From contig DAHWFB010000114.1 of assembly GCA_027326105.1 (NCBI GenBank), forward strand, positions 1 through 33,364: 33,364 nt of DNA. The letters run 5' to 3'. The first letter of the stretch is position 1; each line of letters begins with the position of its first letter. Below the pieces are notes generated by a model. The model searched no databases, was not told where the DNA came from, and was given only the letters and a program-made list of their open reading frames with translations. Of the stretch, positions 17,668 to 25,195 are shown piece by piece. Origin of the DNA: Acetobacteraceae bacterium. Its GTDB lineage: Bacteria > Pseudomonadota > Alphaproteobacteria > Acetobacterales > Acetobacteraceae. Both the position numbers and the translations under genes were made by a program.

Positions 17668-19698
17668 TCAGGCCGTTTCGCGCAGCGGCTGGCTGGCCGG
17701 ACCGGTGAAGAGCGGCAGCACCAGGCGCATGGTGGTGCCGCGACCCGGCGCGCTCATCACCAGAAGATCGCCGCCGGCTTCGCGCAGCAGCTCGCGGGCC
17801 TGGAACACGCCCACCCCCCAGCCATCCTTCTTCGAAGAGAGGAACGGCCGGAACAGGTCGTCGCGCACGAACTCCGGGCTCATCCCGCTGCCGCGATCGA
17901 TGATGTCGAGCAGCAGCCTCGCTCCTTCCTGGCGCAGCCGCAGGCGCACGATCTCCTCCGTGGCGGAGGCCTCGATCGCATTGTCGAGCAGATGGGCCAG
18001 CACCGCATCGAACGCGGCCTCGCTCATCACCACCTGCGCCGGGCTCCCGTCCGCCTCCAGATGGATGCGCCGCTCGCCGGCCTGGCGGCGTGCCGCGACG
18101 ATCGCCTCCAGCCGCGGCAGCGGCGCGACCAGCGCCTGCGGCGGCTCGGCCTCGGGCGCTTGCAGCCGGGTGAGGAGGGCGGTGATCTTGTCCAGGGAAG
18201 CCCGGACGGTGGCCAGCATGTCGCGCTGGAACTCGGGATTCTCGAGATGATGCTCGGCATTGGCGAGCAGCAGCGAGAGCTGTCCCGCGACGTTCTTGAT
18301 GTCGTGCGCGACGAAGGCGAAGCGCCGCCCGTAGTCGTGCAGGCGGCGGGTCTCGGCCAGGCCGGCGCTGGCCCGCTGCTCGACGACGAACGCGGCGACC
18401 TCACGCCCGACCACGCGCAGCAGATCGAACACCTCGCGGTCCAGTGCGAAGCGGGCGCGGGGCGCCGCGGCGAGGACGAACCCGATCAGACGTCCGCCGT
18501 GGTTGAGCGGAACGGCGAGCCACAGCGACGGCAGATCCTCGATCCAGCGCTCATCCGCCGCGGCGACCACGATCCACTCGCCACCCCGGAAGCGCCCGAT
18601 CAGGGGATCCTCGGGCAGCACGCTCTGCTCCGCGGCGGGAAGATTCCACGAGCCCGCCCAGCGGAAGGCGGCGCCCGGGGAATCCGCGAGGAACAGGACA
18701 CCGGCCGGGCTGTCGACCACGTCGGCGACGGCGCGGATCACCCGGGTGTGGAGCGCGACATAGGAATCCGGCGTCGCCAGGGTGCCGATACAGCGCATCC
18801 ACTCCCGCCGGTAGTCGTAGCGGCTGCTGTAGAAATGCTCCACCACCAGGGAGCGCAACTGCGAGCGGGCCGAGCCCGAGGTGGCCAGGACCGCGACGCC
18901 GACGACACCGGCGAACAGCAGGCTGATTTCGCCGACATGCCCCCAGCTCGGGCCGAAGCGTCGGAAGACCTCTCCGACGGCGGCTAGCCCGAGCAGGAAG
19001 ATCCCGCTGGCGAGCAGCGTCGCGCTATGGAAGGCGACCGTGCGCGAGACCCGGATGTCGATCCCCCAGCGCCGGTTGCGGGCGGCGCCGGCCAGCAGGA
19101 GCGGGGCAACCAGCATGGTGGTGATCGCCCGCCCTTCCACCAGGACATGGGAGAAGCGGCGGAACAGGACCGCGTCGGCGTAGAAGGCGATATCGTAGAG
19201 GAACAGGGCCGCGAGACCGACCGCAGGAAGCCCGACGTGCCAGCGGATGTCATCCCCGGAGCTGCGGTAGAGGTTCTCGATCAGCAGCAGGTTGCACACC
19301 GCGAGTGCGAGGCGGGCGTCGATGTCAAGCGAGCCGAGAGAGGCGAACGCGTCAGGGGCGGCGAGCCGGCGCAACAGGGTGAAGGCGACCAGCACAACGG
19401 CCGCGCCCCCGAGCCAGACGAAAATGCGCTGGCGCTGCCCGCTAGCGATCGCGCGGCGATAGAGCGCCAGGACGAACCCGTACCACGCCAGCGAACGGAC
19501 GAGTTCGAGTTCACCCGAGAGCGACGCGAGACCGCCGCCGACCTCGGCCGCGACGGTAGCGGCCCAGGCCGCGGTGACCGCCGCCGCCGCACCGAGCGCG
19601 AGCGCCGTGCCGCTCGGGCGCGGCCGCAACAGCATCACTGCGGCGAGCAGCGCGTAGGTCCCGGCACAGAGGCCGTAAAGAAGGGGAATGGCCGCCAT
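17668..19698 (-). CDS. prsK: XrtA/PEP-CTERM system histidine kinase PrsK
   Basis: A 676-residue membrane kinase. The N-terminal third holds about eight hydrophobic helices. A GAF-like region follows (about 300-440, including SPAGVLFLADSPG and WLAVPLNHGGRLIGFVLAA). The dimerisation helix is FAFVAHDIKNVAGQLSLL with likely phospho-acceptor H465. The HATPase_c domain has N-box LAHLLDNAIEAS, G1 IIDRGSGMSPEF, F-box FRPFLSSKKDG and G2 WGVGVFQARELL. This architecture matches PrsK, partner of PrsR. The HDIKN box, in place of the commoner HEIRNPL, is usual for this subfamily. I use the ATG at 19698; the codon before it is a GTG that could also serve. A 126-bp gap separates it from the priming transferase upstream. 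Confidence 0.92.
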   Translation of the reverse strand: MAAIPLLYGLCAGTYALLAAVMLLRPRPSGTALALGAAAAVTAAWAATVAAEVGGGLASLSGELELVRSLAWYGFVLALYRRAIASGQRQRIFVWLGGAAVVLVAFTLLRRLAAPDAFASLGSLDIDARLALAVCNLLLIENLYRSSGDDIRWHVGLPAVGLAALFLYDIAFYADAVLFRRFSHVLVEGRAITTMLVAPLLLAGAARNRRWGIDIRVSRTVAFHSATLLASGIFLLGLAAVGEVFRRFGPSWGHVGEISLLFAGVVGVAVLATSGSARSQLRSLVVEHFYSSRYDYRREWMRCIGTLATPDSYVALHTRVIRAVADVVDSPAGVLFLADSPGAAFRWAGSWNLPAAEQSVLPEDPLIGRFRGGEWIVVAAADERWIEDLPSLWLAVPLNHGGRLIGFVLAAAPRARFALDREVFDLLRVVGREVAAFVVEQRASAGLAETRRLHDYGRRFAFVAHDIKNVAGQLSLLLANAEHHLENPEFQRDMLATVRASLDKITALLTRLQAPEAEPPQALVAPLPRLEAIVAARRQAGERRIHLEADGSPAQVVMSEAAFDAVLAHLLDNAIEASATEEIVRLRLRQEGARLLLDIIDRGSGMSPEFVRDDLFRPFLSSKKDGWGVGVFQARELLREAGGDLLVMSAPGRGTTMRLVLPLFTGPASQPLRETA

Positions 19699-19757
19699 CA
19701 CGATCCGCAGGTCGGGTGGGCGCTACCGGTCCGACACCAGCGCCCGCTTCGGAGCGC

Positions 19758-19772
19758 CGGCCGAAACGGCCG
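19758..19772. repeat. Perfect 6-bp hairpin between priming transferase and prsK
   Basis: CGGCCG (19758-19763), AAA, CGGCCG (19767-19772) form a perfect G/C stem in the 126-bp gap between the priming transferase stop and the prsK start. There is no T run on either side in the leftward direction, so it is not a classical terminator. It may partly attenuate or stabilise the operon transcript at this point. Confidence 0.35.
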
Positions 19773-19827
19773 ACGAGGCCAAGCTAGCACCCCGGCACTC
19801 GGGGAACCATCCGGTCGGGGCGGAGCA

Positions 19828-21159
19828 CTAGCGCGACCCCTCCTGGAACAACACCACCCGCAGTGTCGAGAGCAGGATCAAGAGATCGAGAAACACGCTG
19901 CGGTGCTTCACATAGTAGAGGTCGTAGGCGAGTTTCATGCGGGCATCCTCGATGGAGGCACCGTAGGGGAAATTCACCTGCGCCCAGCCAGTGATGCCGG
20001 GCTTCACATAGGCGCGGTCGCGGTAGCCGGGGATCACCTCGGCGAGGCGGGCCACGAAATGCGGCCGCTCCGGGCGCGGGCCGATCATGCTCATCTCCCC
20101 GCGCAGGACGTTGAAGAGCTGCGGCAGTTCATCGATGCGCACGCGCCGTATGAAGCGGCCGACGCGGGTTACCCGCTCGTCGCGCTCGGCCGCCCAGCAG
20201 GGACCGCGGCCGGCTTCCGCGTCACGGGTCATGCTGCGGAACTTGACCAGCATGAAGCCGTGCCCGTCGCGGCCGACGCGCTCCTGGCGGTAGAAGACCG
20301 GCCCGCGGCTGTCGAGCTTGATCGCCACGGCGGCGAGCAGCATCATCGGCGCGGCTACCACCAGAAGAGCGAGCGCGAACCCGATGTCGGCGGCACGACG
20401 GATGCCGTCCTGCACCCGGCCGCAGGAAAACCCGTCGGCATAGGCAAGCCAGTCCTGGCAGAGATTGCCCAGTTCCACGCGCTGCAACTGCCGCTCACGG
20501 AACTCGATCTCGTTGAACACACGAATACCCCGGCACTTGCAGCGGATGAGATCGCCCGGCGGAATGGCGGCACGGGCCGAGGCGCCGACTACGATGCCCC
20601 AGATGCGGTCGCGGGCCAGGGCTTCGGGCTCGACGCCCTCGGCGCCGGGAATGGTCGCCGCGATGCGGAAGAACGCTCCCTGGCGGGTGGAAACCGCCTC
20701 ACGCGCACGCGCCCAGTCGAGGCTCGAGCCCACCACCGCGATGCGGCGGGCCAGGAGATCCCACCGCAGGACGAGGGCAAAAATGGCGCGGGACGCCAGC
20801 AACGAGAACAGCCAGGCCAGTAGCGCGCGCGGCAGCCAGCCCGGCGCGGGCACGGAAAACAGCAGGCTGAACAGGGCCAACATGGCGACGACCCAAGCCC
20901 CGACCGCGGCGCTGTTGGCCACCAACCGGCGGGTTTCGACGCAGACGTCCGGGCGATAGAGCCCGAGCGCGGGAGCGATGCAGCCGATCGCCAGAGCCAG
21001 GCTAGCCGCGACCCGCAGCGCCTCGCGGTCGATCGTCGCATGGGTCCCGCCGCTGCCCGAGGCGAGCAGCAGGTAGATCACGACGAACGAGAGCGCGGTC
21101 TCCGCGCACCACAGCAGCAGCATTTCGATCGAGACATAGTGGCCGAAAATCCTGGTCAT
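19828..21159 (-). CDS. XrtA/PEP-CTERM system sugar-1-phosphate (priming) transferase
   Basis: A 443-residue polyprenyl-phosphate hexose-1-phosphate transferase of the WbaP/EpsB type found in exosortase A loci. It has four N-terminal hydrophobic helices, a CoA-binding-like middle (RRIAVVGSS at 138-146), a membrane hairpin around 257-281, and the catalytic Bac_transf domain. There KFRSM (306-310), the DE pair at 343-344 in RIDELPQLFNVLRGEMSMIG, the PRPERP segment and KPGITGWAQV (386-395) are intact. It loads the first sugar phosphate on the lipid carrier and so starts EPS repeat synthesis. It is the first gene of the leftward operon. The ATG has GGAGG eight bases upstream. The leader to the putative promoter near 21524-21552 is long, about 360 bases. 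Confidence 0.93.
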   Translation of the reverse strand: MTRIFGHYVSIEMLLLWCAETALSFVVIYLLLASGSGGTHATIDREALRVAASLALAIGCIAPALGLYRPDVCVETRRLVANSAAVGAWVVAMLALFSLLFSVPAPGWLPRALLAWLFSLLASRAIFALVLRWDLLARRIAVVGSSLDWARAREAVSTRQGAFFRIAATIPGAEGVEPEALARDRIWGIVVGASARAAIPPGDLIRCKCRGIRVFNEIEFRERQLQRVELGNLCQDWLAYADGFSCGRVQDGIRRAADIGFALALLVVAAPMMLLAAVAIKLDSRGPVFYRQERVGRDGHGFMLVKFRSMTRDAEAGRGPCWAAERDERVTRVGRFIRRVRIDELPQLFNVLRGEMSMIGPRPERPHFVARLAEVIPGYRDRAYVKPGITGWAQVNFPYGASIEDARMKLAYDLYYVKHRSVFLDLLILLSTLRVVLFQEGSR

Positions 21160-21362
21160 CGCCCCTGCCTCCAGACCACCTGGCTGGTCCGACGTGCTCC
21201 CGACGGCAAGTGGTTCACCGCTGGCGCCGCCCCGTGCCGGCGCCGACGCGGGTCGGCCGAAGCCATCGCCACGCCGGCACGCCGCCCCACGTGGTCAGGG
21301 TTGCGGGCGCCGTGGCGCGAAAGACGCACCCTCGCGGTACGGGTTCCACGACGCGTCGAATA

Positions 21363-21374
21363 GGAACCTGTTCC
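21363..21374. promoter_or_regulatory. Palindrome GGAACCTGTTCC in the divergent control region
   Basis: GGAAC and GTTCC form a perfect 5-bp dyad about two central bases. It lies in the leader of the leftward operon, about 200 bp before the priming transferase start. It could be an operator or a small RNA hairpin. No regulator can be assigned. Confidence 0.25.
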
Positions 21375-21505
21375 ATGATTTTTCGGTGCCGGCCCCGCCT
21401 CTGTGGCATTTTTCCCTTGTTGACATTCAATCCGTCAAAATGGCCATTTTTGCGCCGATATTCGTTCGATGTGGCAAAAAAGGAAAATCCGATTCGTTGC
21501 AAAAA

Positions 21506-21552
21506 TTGACTTTCGATCAACGTTTTGTACGGTGCGGGCATCGGAAAGTCAA
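21506..21552. promoter_or_regulatory. Overlapping divergent promoter pair built on a 9-bp inverted repeat
   Basis: TTGACTTTC (21506-21514) and GAAAGTCAA (21544-21552) are perfect inverted copies. Rightward, TTGACT (21506-21511), a 16-bp spacer and TACGGT (21528-21533) form a sigma70-like site. Leftward, TTGACT (21552-21547), a 17-bp spacer and TACAAA (21529-21524) form a better one. The two -10 elements overlap, so polymerase could bind in only one direction at a time. The DNA here (21421-21540) is 43% GC by count, far below its surroundings. It lies between the two EPS operons and could set their balance. Another TTGAC/GTCAA dyad lies at 21420-21438. Confidence 0.5.
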
Positions 21553-21587
21553 GGGAAAAGGTTAACAGTACCCCCACAGATGCCCAC

Positions 21588-21676
21588 TACTCGCCGCCGT
21601 TAGGCGGGAATTAACGAGAATTGGTGAACGGATGGTTAACATCCTGTTCCCGCCGTGGTGGTGCAGGTGGCGAGTA
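21588..21676 (+). ncRNA. Large nested hairpin in the rightward leader
   Basis: Three nested helices can be drawn. Bases 21588-21598 pair with 21666-21676 (11 bp, one G-U). Bases 21603-21610 pair with 21647-21654 (GGCGGGAA/TTCCCGCC, 8 bp). Bases 21611-21615 pair with 21635-21639 (TTAAC/GTTAA, 5 bp). The whole element lies 35-125 bases downstream of the candidate rightward promoter and outside any gene. It may be a structured leader, a small RNA, or DNA dyads for protein binding. It matches no riboswitch consensus that I recognise; the c-di-GMP (GEMM) core is absent. Confidence 0.4.
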
Positions 21677-21685
21677 CTCCGGCGC

Positions 21686-21742
21686 GGACCTTCTGGTTGA
21701 TGACGCATACGGAGCGAGAAGTCCCGCCTTTTAAGACGCTCC
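21686..21742 (+). ncRNA. Possible H-type pseudoknot in the rightward leader
   Basis: Stem 1 pairs 21686-21694 (GGA, bulged C, CTTCT) with 21717-21724 (AGAAGTCC). The last six loop bases, GGAGCG at 21711-21716, can pair with CGCTCC at 21737-21742. That gives a two-stem pseudoknot whose helices would stack directly. It follows the nested hairpin by ten bases. This is a hand-drawn pairing without energy calculation or comparative support. Confidence 0.25.
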
Positions 21743-21863
21743 TGTTTACAACCGAGAGCATCTGATGTAATGGGGATTTCCCGGGGCAGGGGAGATGGAC
21801 GGCCGGCCCGGTCGGTGCGACCTTGCCGGACGCACGCGTCCCCCATCATCGAGGCCTGCATGA

Positions 21864-21934
21864 AGGCGCGTAGCTCATCGGCAGAGCGCTGCCGCCACAC
21901 GGCAGAGGAGGGGGTTCAATTCCTTCCGCGCCTA
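21864..21934 (+). tRNA. tRNA-like gene or tRNA pseudogene, anticodon CAC (Val)
   Basis: A full 71-nt cloverleaf can be folded by hand. The acceptor stem has seven perfect pairs (21864-21870 with 21927-21933) and discriminator A is at 21934. U8 and A9 are present. The D arm is GCTC/GAGC with A14, GG18-19 and A21. The anticodon stem is CTGCC/GGCAG, five perfect pairs, with loop GCCACAC placing CAC (valine) at 34-36. The T arm has five pairs (two G-U) and a TTCAATT loop. It departs from canonical tRNA by C at position 33 (normally U), G at 32 and A at 48, and has no encoded CCA. It is either a decaying tRNA-Val copy or an unusual tRNA-like element. Confidence 0.6.
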
Positions 21935-21990
21935 TTCCGCCTCCCGTGCGGCCTGCCCGACCGCCGGCCCGCCCACCGCCGACCCGCCCA

Positions 21991-22019
21991 TTGAGACCGC
22001 CTTAAGTTTGCTCCATGAT
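21991..22019 (+). promoter_or_regulatory. Sigma70-like promoter for the export operon
   Basis: TTGAGA (21991-21996, five of six matches to TTGACA), a 17-bp spacer and CATGAT (22014-22019, four of six matches to TATAAT) lie just upstream of the export lipoprotein gene. Transcription would start near 22026, giving a leader of about 43 bases that contains the GAGGTGA ribosome-binding site. Its position after the tRNA-like sequence suggests that the export operon can be expressed independently of the promoter near 21530. Confidence 0.45.
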
Positions 22020-22068
22020 TCTATGGACCGCCCGGCCTTCCGCTACTGTCCGCCCCGAGGTGACCGAC

Positions 22069-22689
22069 ATGCGCTTTCGCACCGCCTTCAGCCTTGTCCT
22101 GAGCATGCTCGCCGCGGCCCTGGTTGCCGGCTGCGCCAATGGCAGCGGCGCCGCTGCTGCAGCCCGGGCCGCGCCGGTGCACCAGTCCGAATACGTCATC
22201 GGGCCCGGCGACACGCTCAGCATCTTCGTCTACCAGTCGCCACAGCTCAGCGTCTCCTCCCTGCCGGTGCGCCCCGATGGGCGGATTTCCATTCCGCTGG
22301 TGCCCGATATCGTCGCCGCCGGACGGACGCCGACCCAGTTGAGCCACGACATCGCAGCCAAGCTCGCCAAGTTCGTGAAGGACCCCAACGTCACCGTCAT
22401 CGTCAACTCCTTCAGCGGCCTGCCCAGCCGGCAGATCCGCGTGGTCGGCGAAGCCACCGAGCCGATGTCGATCCCCTATCGCGAGCATATGACGCTGCTC
22501 GACGTGCTGGTGGACATCAAGGGTCTGACCCGATTCGCCGCCGGCAACAGCGCCGTGGTGGTGCGTCGCGAGGGGGGCAAGGAGGTCAAGATCCCGGTGC
22601 GCCTGCGCTCGCTGCTCAACGGCCACATCTCGGACAATCTGGCGATGCGTCCGGGCGACGTGCTGATCATTCCCCAGACCTGGTTCTGA
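22069..22689 (+). CDS. XrtA-associated polysaccharide export lipoprotein (Wza-like)
   Basis: A 206-residue outer-membrane polysaccharide export protein. The N-terminus is a lipoprotein signal ending in the lipobox LVAGC, with lipidated Cys22. The Poly_export domain opens with EYVIGPGDTLSIFVYQSPQLS, followed by the VRPDGRISIPLV and DPNVTVIV strands. A SLBB-like segment (RQIRVVGEATEPMSIPYREHMTLLDVL) and a final MRPGDVLIIPQTWF complete it. It would form the outer-membrane exit channel for the EPS. The ATG at 22069 has GAGGTGA 5-11 bases upstream and is followed directly by the signal peptide. An earlier in-frame ATG at 22015 would put 18 extra residues before the signal and was rejected. It is the first gene of the rightward operon. 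Confidence 0.93.
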   Translation: MRFRTAFSLVLSMLAAALVAGCANGSGAAAAARAAPVHQSEYVIGPGDTLSIFVYQSPQLSVSSLPVRPDGRISIPLVPDIVAAGRTPTQLSHDIAAKLAKFVKDPNVTVIVNSFSGLPSRQIRVVGEATEPMSIPYREHMTLLDVLVDIKGLTRFAAGNSAVVVRREGGKEVKIPVRLRSLLNGHISDNLAMRPGDVLIIPQTWF

Positions 22690-22698
22690 GGCCGGGCG

Positions 22699-24243
22699 AT
22701 GGACGAAGTTCTCATCCTGGCCCGTCGCTACGCCACCGGCGCCTGGCGGCGGCGCTGGATCGCGCTTGGCCTCGCCTGGCTGGTCTGTCTCGCGGGGTGG
22801 GCGGGGGTGGCGCTCCTGCCCAACCAGTATCAATCGACGGCGCGGCTCTACGTCGCCGCAGACCCGCTGCTGACCCCGCTCTTGCACGGCATCGCCATCG
22901 GCTCGAACACCGAGGCCGAGGTGCAGATCCTGCAGCGCACGCTGCTGAGCCGTCCCAATCTCGAGACGCTCATCGCCAAGACCCCGCTCGATCGAACGGT
23001 CACCACGGTCGCCGCGCGCGAGGCGCTGGTGAAGCGACTCGCCACCCAGATCCACGTGACTCCTGAAACCGCGAGCCTGTTTTCGATCGCCTACCGCAAC
23101 CCCGACCCCGTCCTCGCTCGGGACGTGGTGCAGACCATGATCTCGATCTACATCGAGAACGCCACACGATCGAATCTCGCCGATACGCAAAACGCACGAC
23201 AGTTCCTCGACCAGCAACTTGCCTATTTCCGTCAGCGGCTGCAGGACGTCGAACACCGTCTCGCCGCCTTCAAGGCGAAGTATGTCGGCCTGCTGCCGGG
23301 AGCCAACGGCGCCGCCTCCGATCTGCAGGGCAGCCTCGCCCATATCCTGGCGCTCCAGGGCGATCTCCAGGACGCGCGGGCGAAGCGCGCGATGCTGGCG
23401 AAGGCTTTGAAAACCACGCCACCGATGCTCGACAACACCAGCGCGGGCGGCGGACCATCGGCGAATGCGCTGCGCCTTGCGGCAGCCGAGCAGAAGCTAC
23501 AGGAATTGCGGCTGCGCTACACTGACAGTTTTCCCGGCGTGATCGCACAGCGCGCCCTCGTCGCCGCCATCAAGTCCGGGAAGATCGGCCCCCAGGGCGC
23601 CGACGCGAAGCTGCTGCAGGCGGTCCCGAACCCGGTCTATCAGAAGCTCCAGCTCAGCATCATCGACGCCGGTGTCAACATCTTCTCGCTCAAGCGCCGG
23701 ATCGCGATCGCGCTCGCCCAACGCAAGAAGCTCGAAGCCATCGCCCGATCCCAGCCCGGCCTTCTCGCCCAGTACGCGAACCTCGACCGCAACTACGGTG
23801 TGCTGAGCCGGAAATACCAGGAACTTCTGGCCCGGCGGGAAGCGATGCGGATTTCCTCTGCCGCCAGCACCGACGCGAACAAGGTCCAGATCGAGGTCAT
23901 CGATCCGCCGCTGCTGCCGCGCACCCCGGTCGCACCGCCACGCACCTTGCTTTTCGTCGCCGTCCTGCTCGCTGGCATCGGCTGCGGCGGCGGCCTCGCG
24001 CTGCTGCTCGTGCAGCTCGACGGCTCCTTCTACTCGGTGCAGGACCTTCGTCGTCTGGAGCTGCCGATCCTGGGCGGGGTCTCGCTGCTCGACGGGCCGC
24101 GTCCGCGCCGGCGCTTCCGCTCGGCGCTCTCCTTCGGACTTGCACTGGTGCTGCTGATCGGCGTCTTCGGCGGCTTCCTCACCAGCCCGCTGTGGCTGCA
24201 CAAGCTGCATCTGGCCGCGCTCGGCCTCGGAAAGCTGACATGA
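22699..24243 (+). CDS. XrtA-associated chain-length determinant (Wzz/GumC-like)
   Basis: A 514-residue polysaccharide co-polymerase. TM1 is at about 20-40, followed by the Wzz signature PNQYQSTARLYV. A long periplasmic coiled-coil region follows (FLDQQLAYFRQRLQDVEHRL; AAEQKLQELRLRYT). Then come the GNVR-like segment LDRNYGVLSRKYQELLARRE and the proline-rich VIDPPLLPRTPVAPP leading into TM2 (about 415-440). A third hydrophobic stretch lies at about 478-497. It controls EPS chain length and partners the ATPase encoded next. It starts nine bases after the export gene stop. Its own stop overlaps the next start as ATGA. Confidence 0.92.
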   Translation: MDEVLILARRYATGAWRRRWIALGLAWLVCLAGWAGVALLPNQYQSTARLYVAADPLLTPLLHGIAIGSNTEAEVQILQRTLLSRPNLETLIAKTPLDRTVTTVAAREALVKRLATQIHVTPETASLFSIAYRNPDPVLARDVVQTMISIYIENATRSNLADTQNARQFLDQQLAYFRQRLQDVEHRLAAFKAKYVGLLPGANGAASDLQGSLAHILALQGDLQDARAKRAMLAKALKTTPPMLDNTSAGGGPSANALRLAAAEQKLQELRLRYTDSFPGVIAQRALVAAIKSGKIGPQGADAKLLQAVPNPVYQKLQLSIIDAGVNIFSLKRRIAIALAQRKKLEAIARSQPGLLAQYANLDRNYGVLSRKYQELLARREAMRISSAASTDANKVQIEVIDPPLLPRTPVAPPRTLLFVAVLLAGIGCGGGLALLLVQLDGSFYSVQDLRRLELPILGGVSLLDGPRPRRRFRSALSFGLALVLLIGVFGGFLTSPLWLHKLHLAALGLGKLT

Positions 24244-25169
24244 CCGCACACCCCTCCCCGGCCCACCTGGTCGAACGCGCCGCGCGACTGCTGCGGCAGT
24301 CGGGCGGGCTCGGCGGCACCGAACGGCTGATCGAGGACGGCATCTCGGAAAGCGCGGACCCGTCCGCCGTGCCGGCTCCTGCATCGACGCCGGCCATCAC
24401 GGTATCGCTTTCCGGCCGCGGCCTGCCCGCCGCCGGCCTGGTTGCGGGGGGTGGGCCGGCGCTCGCCGAATCGGCGCTCGAACAGGCCGGGCTGATCGCC
24501 TGGCGGGGCAAGCGCAGCCGCATCGCCGAGGAATTCCGCATCATCCAGGGCCAGGTGCTCCAGACCCTGCTGGTCGCGGACCGCGCGCCCGGGGACGCGA
24601 GCGCGCTGCGCAATCTCGTCATGGTGACCAGCACCCGCCCCGGCGAAGGCAAGAGTTTTTCCGCCCTCAACCTCGCCGCCGCGATCGCCCGCTATGGGCA
24701 ACGCCACGTACTGCTCGTCGATGCCGACGCCAAGGTCCATTCGCTGAGCGCAAAGCTAGGCCTCGGCCAGGCCCCGGGTCTGCTCGAACTGGCCCAGGAC
24801 CCGACCCGCCGGGCGGATACGCTGATCTTCCCGACCGCGCTCGATTCGCTGTTCGTGCTGCCGATCGGCGGTTCTGCAGAGGCGGCTCTGACAGGCCCCT
24901 CGCTGCCGATCCCGCAGGTGCTGGCCGCGATCGGGCGCGCCCACCCCGGATTGCTGGTGGTCGTCGATGCGCCGCCGTGTCTCGGCAGCAGCGACCCAAG
25001 CAATCTGGCGCCTCTCGTCGGCCAGACGGTCTTCGTGATCGAGGCCGAGCGTACCCGGCGCCACGAAGTCGAATCCGCGCTCGACCTCATCGCCTCTTGC
25101 TCCAACATCGCGTTGCTGCTCAACAAGATGCAGTTCACCTCGAGCAATACGTTCGGAGCGTACGCATGA
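24240..25169 (+). CDS. XrtA-associated BY-kinase-like ATPase (CpsD/ExoP type)
   Basis: A 309-residue cytoplasmic P-loop protein of the bacterial tyrosine-autokinase family that partners the chain-length protein. Residues 92-112 carry the RIAEEFRIIQGQVLQTL helix of oligomerising BY-kinases. Walker A is TRPGEGKS (132-139), Walker A' is LLVDADAK (158-165) and Walker B is VVVDAPP (240-246). A Gly/Ala-rich region (41-80) precedes the kinase core. The usual C-terminal tyrosine cluster is almost missing. The whole protein has only two tyrosines (Y152 and Y308), the latter in FGAYA at the extreme end. It may autophosphorylate on one tyrosine only, or act mainly as an ATPase. The ATG at 24240 overlaps the upstream stop; a start at 24192 would lie inside that gene. 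Confidence 0.88.
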   Translation: MTAHPSPAHLVERAARLLRQSGGLGGTERLIEDGISESADPSAVPAPASTPAITVSLSGRGLPAAGLVAGGGPALAESALEQAGLIAWRGKRSRIAEEFRIIQGQVLQTLLVADRAPGDASALRNLVMVTSTRPGEGKSFSALNLAAAIARYGQRHVLLVDADAKVHSLSAKLGLGQAPGLLELAQDPTRRADTLIFPTALDSLFVLPIGGSAEAALTGPSLPIPQVLAAIGRAHPGLLVVVDAPPCLGSSDPSNLAPLVGQTVFVIEAERTRRHEVESALDLIASCSNIALLLNKMQFTSSNTFGAYA

Positions 25170-25195
25170 ACCGCCGCCGCCCGGAACCATGCTGA
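25166..25195 (+). other. Ten-codon overlapping reading frame bridging two EPS genes
   Basis: The stop of the BY-kinase-like gene overlaps an ATG (25166) that opens a nine-residue frame, MNRRRPEPC. The TGA of this frame overlaps the region of the next start (ATG 25189). Ribosomes ending the kinase could re-initiate here and hand over to the outer-membrane gene, which has no clear ribosome-binding site of its own. It may be only a by-product of overlapping starts. Confidence 0.25.

Noticed and set aside
21506-21552. TTGAC inverted repeat as an insertion-sequence end
   Set aside because: There is no transposase, no second copy as a distant terminal repeat and no target duplication. Promoter geometry explains it better.
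21588-21742. c-di-GMP (GEMM) riboswitch before the EPS export operon
   Set aside because: The structure is suggestive, but the conserved GEMM-I core sequence and tetraloop-receptor segments are absent.
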